DNA from: Planctomycetota bacterium
GTDB taxonomy: Bacteria > Planctomycetota > Phycisphaerae > Sedimentisphaerales > Anaerobacaceae
Direction of reading: 5' to 3'
NCBI GenBank assembly: GCA_022567055.1
Contig: JADFHU010000314.1
Location: 1-6,720, forward strand
Length of the DNA stretch: 6,720 nt
The stretch's first letter is position 1. The number at the start of each line of letters is the position of its first letter. Under the pieces are notes generated by a model that ran no database searches, was not told where the DNA came from, and saw only the letters and a list, made by a program, of their open reading frames with translations. Both the position numbers and the translations under genes were made by a program. This document shows positions 5,486 to 6,720 of this stretch, one piece after another.

Positions 5486-6720
5486 ATGAAAAAGTCGCTT
5501 ATTTTAGGTTGGATCATAATCGCAATGGGGGCGTCTACACTGTCGGCCACGGAGGGATTAGTGGCATATTGGCCGTTTGATAAGGATTTCACCAATGCCG
5601 AGGGCACGGCAGCATTCGACGGAATACCCGTCGGTACGGCCGAGATTTCCGCAGAAGACGTTAAGGTGGGTGCGGGTGCCTTAAAGATTGCCGACGACAC
5701 CACGACCACCAGTCATGTAGTCGCCATGGGTGACTTTGTCGGACCAGCCCCAGTCGTCAGTACCGTCGTGGGCTGGTACAAATACCTAGATATCGATGGC
5801 GACGGCTCAGACGTCCGCAATTTCATCTGGGAAACGCAGCCTACGTTTTCCCTGTCTTTTGCTATTCGTGATGGAGGCGGGGGAAAAAACGCTCAGTGGT
5901 TTTTCAATACTGAAACGGGCTCGATAAACGGTTTTGGACCGGCAGTGGATGACGGCCTCTGGCATCATGCAGCGGTTGTCTGGAACTCCATAGAGGGTCA
6001 TATCAAGTATTATCACGACGGCGCGTTGCTCACCACGGTGGAGGTTGCCACTAGCAACAATCCCGTGCTGGGTCAGGCAGGCTTCAACATCGGCACGCAT
6101 CGCAGTGCGGATGGAGGTCGCAACTGGGATGGCTACCTGGATGAGATTGCTATTTTCAGCATAGAGTTGAGTGAAAACGAGATTTCAGACCTTTATAACC
6201 AACCTAAACTCATTAATCCCTTAAACATATTTGGGAACCCACGTGCTGTTGCGCCTACACCGGAGGATGGGGCGGTCGATGTGAATCGAGATGTTGTCCT
6301 CAGTTGGGCACCCGGCGAATTTGCCCAGACGCACAATGTCGTCCTGGGGACCTCGTTTGACGATGTCAACGATGCCACTGTGGCCGACCCCAAGGGGGTC
6401 GTGCTGGGACAGGGCTTATCCGACGTTTCCATCGATGCCGGTCGTCTCGATTTCGGTCAAACCTATTACTGGAGGGTGGATGAAGTCAATGGGGCGCCCG
6501 ATTTCACGGTCTACAAGGGCGTTGTCTTTAGCTTCGAGGTAGAGCCCCTGTCTATTCCCATCAGCAATATCACGGCCACGGCCTCCAGCTCGTTCGGCGT
6601 TTCCGGGCCTGAGAAGACCATCGACGGCTCTGGTTTGGTGGACGATCTTCATGGGGTAGACGCGGCCGACATGTGGTTCAGCGCGGGCATCCCGGCCACC
6701 CTCGAGTATGCCTTCGACCA
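5486..6720 (+). CDS. Secreted LamG / Fn3-like / F5/8C-like multidomain surface protein (3' partial)
   Basis: The frame stays open to the window end (411 full codons). Residues 1-21 are a Sec signal peptide: MKK, a hydrophobic core (LILGWIIIAMGA), cleavage near LSA-TEG. Residues about 24-240 form a LamG/concanavalin A-like jellyroll, with GLVAYWPFD at the start, DGLWHHAAVVW (156-166), YYHDGALL (175-182) and GYLDEIAIFSIELSENEI (216-233). Residues about 255-354 form an Fn3-like module with DVNRDVVLSWAPGEFA, HNVVLGTSFDDVNDAT and TYYWRVDEVN, common in Planctomycetota-type secreted proteins. From about 358, NITATASSSFG, GPEKTIDGSG and MWFSAG begin an F5/8C (discoidin-like) carbohydrate-binding domain that the window cuts off. 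The role is probably adhesion or polysaccharide binding outside the cell. A catalytic domain could still follow. D102-x-D104-x-D106-G resembles a calcium loop. The gene is transcribed from its own promoter. Confidence 0.85.
   Translation, partial: MKKSLILGWIIIAMGASTLSATEGLVAYWPFDKDFTNAEGTAAFDGIPVGTAEISAEDVKVGAGALKIADDTTTTSHVVAMGDFVGPAPVVSTVVGWYKYLDIDGDGSDVRNFIWETQPTFSLSFAIRDGGGGKNAQWFFNTETGSINGFGPAVDDGLWHHAAVVWNSIEGHIKYYHDGALLTTVEVATSNNPVLGQAGFNIGTHRSADGGRNWDGYLDEIAIFSIELSENEISDLYNQPKLINPLNIFGNPRAVAPTPEDGAVDVNRDVVLSWAPGEFAQTHNVVLGTSFDDVNDATVADPKGVVLGQGLSDVSIDAGRLDFGQTYYWRVDEVNGAPDFTVYKGVVFSFEVEPLSIPISNITATASSSFGVSGPEKTIDGSGLVDDLHGVDAADMWFSAGIPATLEYAFD

Noticed and set aside
1..6720. CRISPR arrays, tRNA or rRNA genes, complete insertion sequences
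   Set aside because: No short regularly spaced repeats, cloverleaf-like segments, transposase motifs or matched terminal inverted repeats were seen.

Overview
The window is bacterial, GC-rich over most of its length, and every supported gene lies on the + strand. Two family signatures hint at the source. One is the serine/threonine kinase with C-terminal PD40/TolB-like repeats, which is expanded in Acidobacteriota and in candidate phyla such as Poribacteria and Latescibacterota. The other is a secreted LamG protein with a 'YYWRVDEVN' Fn3-like module followed by an F5/8C-type domain, typical of Planctomycetota and related marine or sponge-associated lineages. I infer a large-genome environmental bacterium of this kind and cannot name the phylum.

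Layout. 1-963: the 3' part of a PD40 beta-propeller gene, probably the C-terminal half of a kinase-PD40 protein. 964-1331: mostly non-coding, with one doubtful 65-codon ORF. 1332-2688: a scarred region. It holds an internally deleted kinase-PD40 minigene (start and tail of the gene joined in frame), a small-molecule O-methyltransferase gene broken by a one-base frameshift in a G run, and a 30-codon scrap of a second kinase gene. The two kinase 5' ends form an imperfect direct repeat that brackets the methyltransferase. 2704-5345: two intact genes with a 4-base ATGA overlap, a PhoD-like Tat-exported phosphoesterase and an iron-containing alcohol dehydrogenase of the phosphonoacetaldehyde-reductase (PhpC-like) type. 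5346-5485: an intergenic region with a good sigma70-type promoter, a perfect inverted repeat across its -35 element, a 5-codon leader ORF and a strong ribosome-binding site. 5486-end: the 5' part of a secreted LamG / Fn3-like / F5/8C-like protein, cut by the window edge.

How the genes may work together. From 1332 to 5345 the coding pieces are separated by 25, 13 and 15 bases and one overlap, so they could be one transcript. The only strong functional pairing is the phosphoesterase-dehydrogenase couple, which suggests organophosphate or phosphonate metabolism. The usual phosphonate partners (PepM and phosphonopyruvate decarboxylase) are not in the window. The methyltransferase looks like cargo between kinase remnants. 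The LamG protein has its own promoter and is probably a separate cell-surface function.
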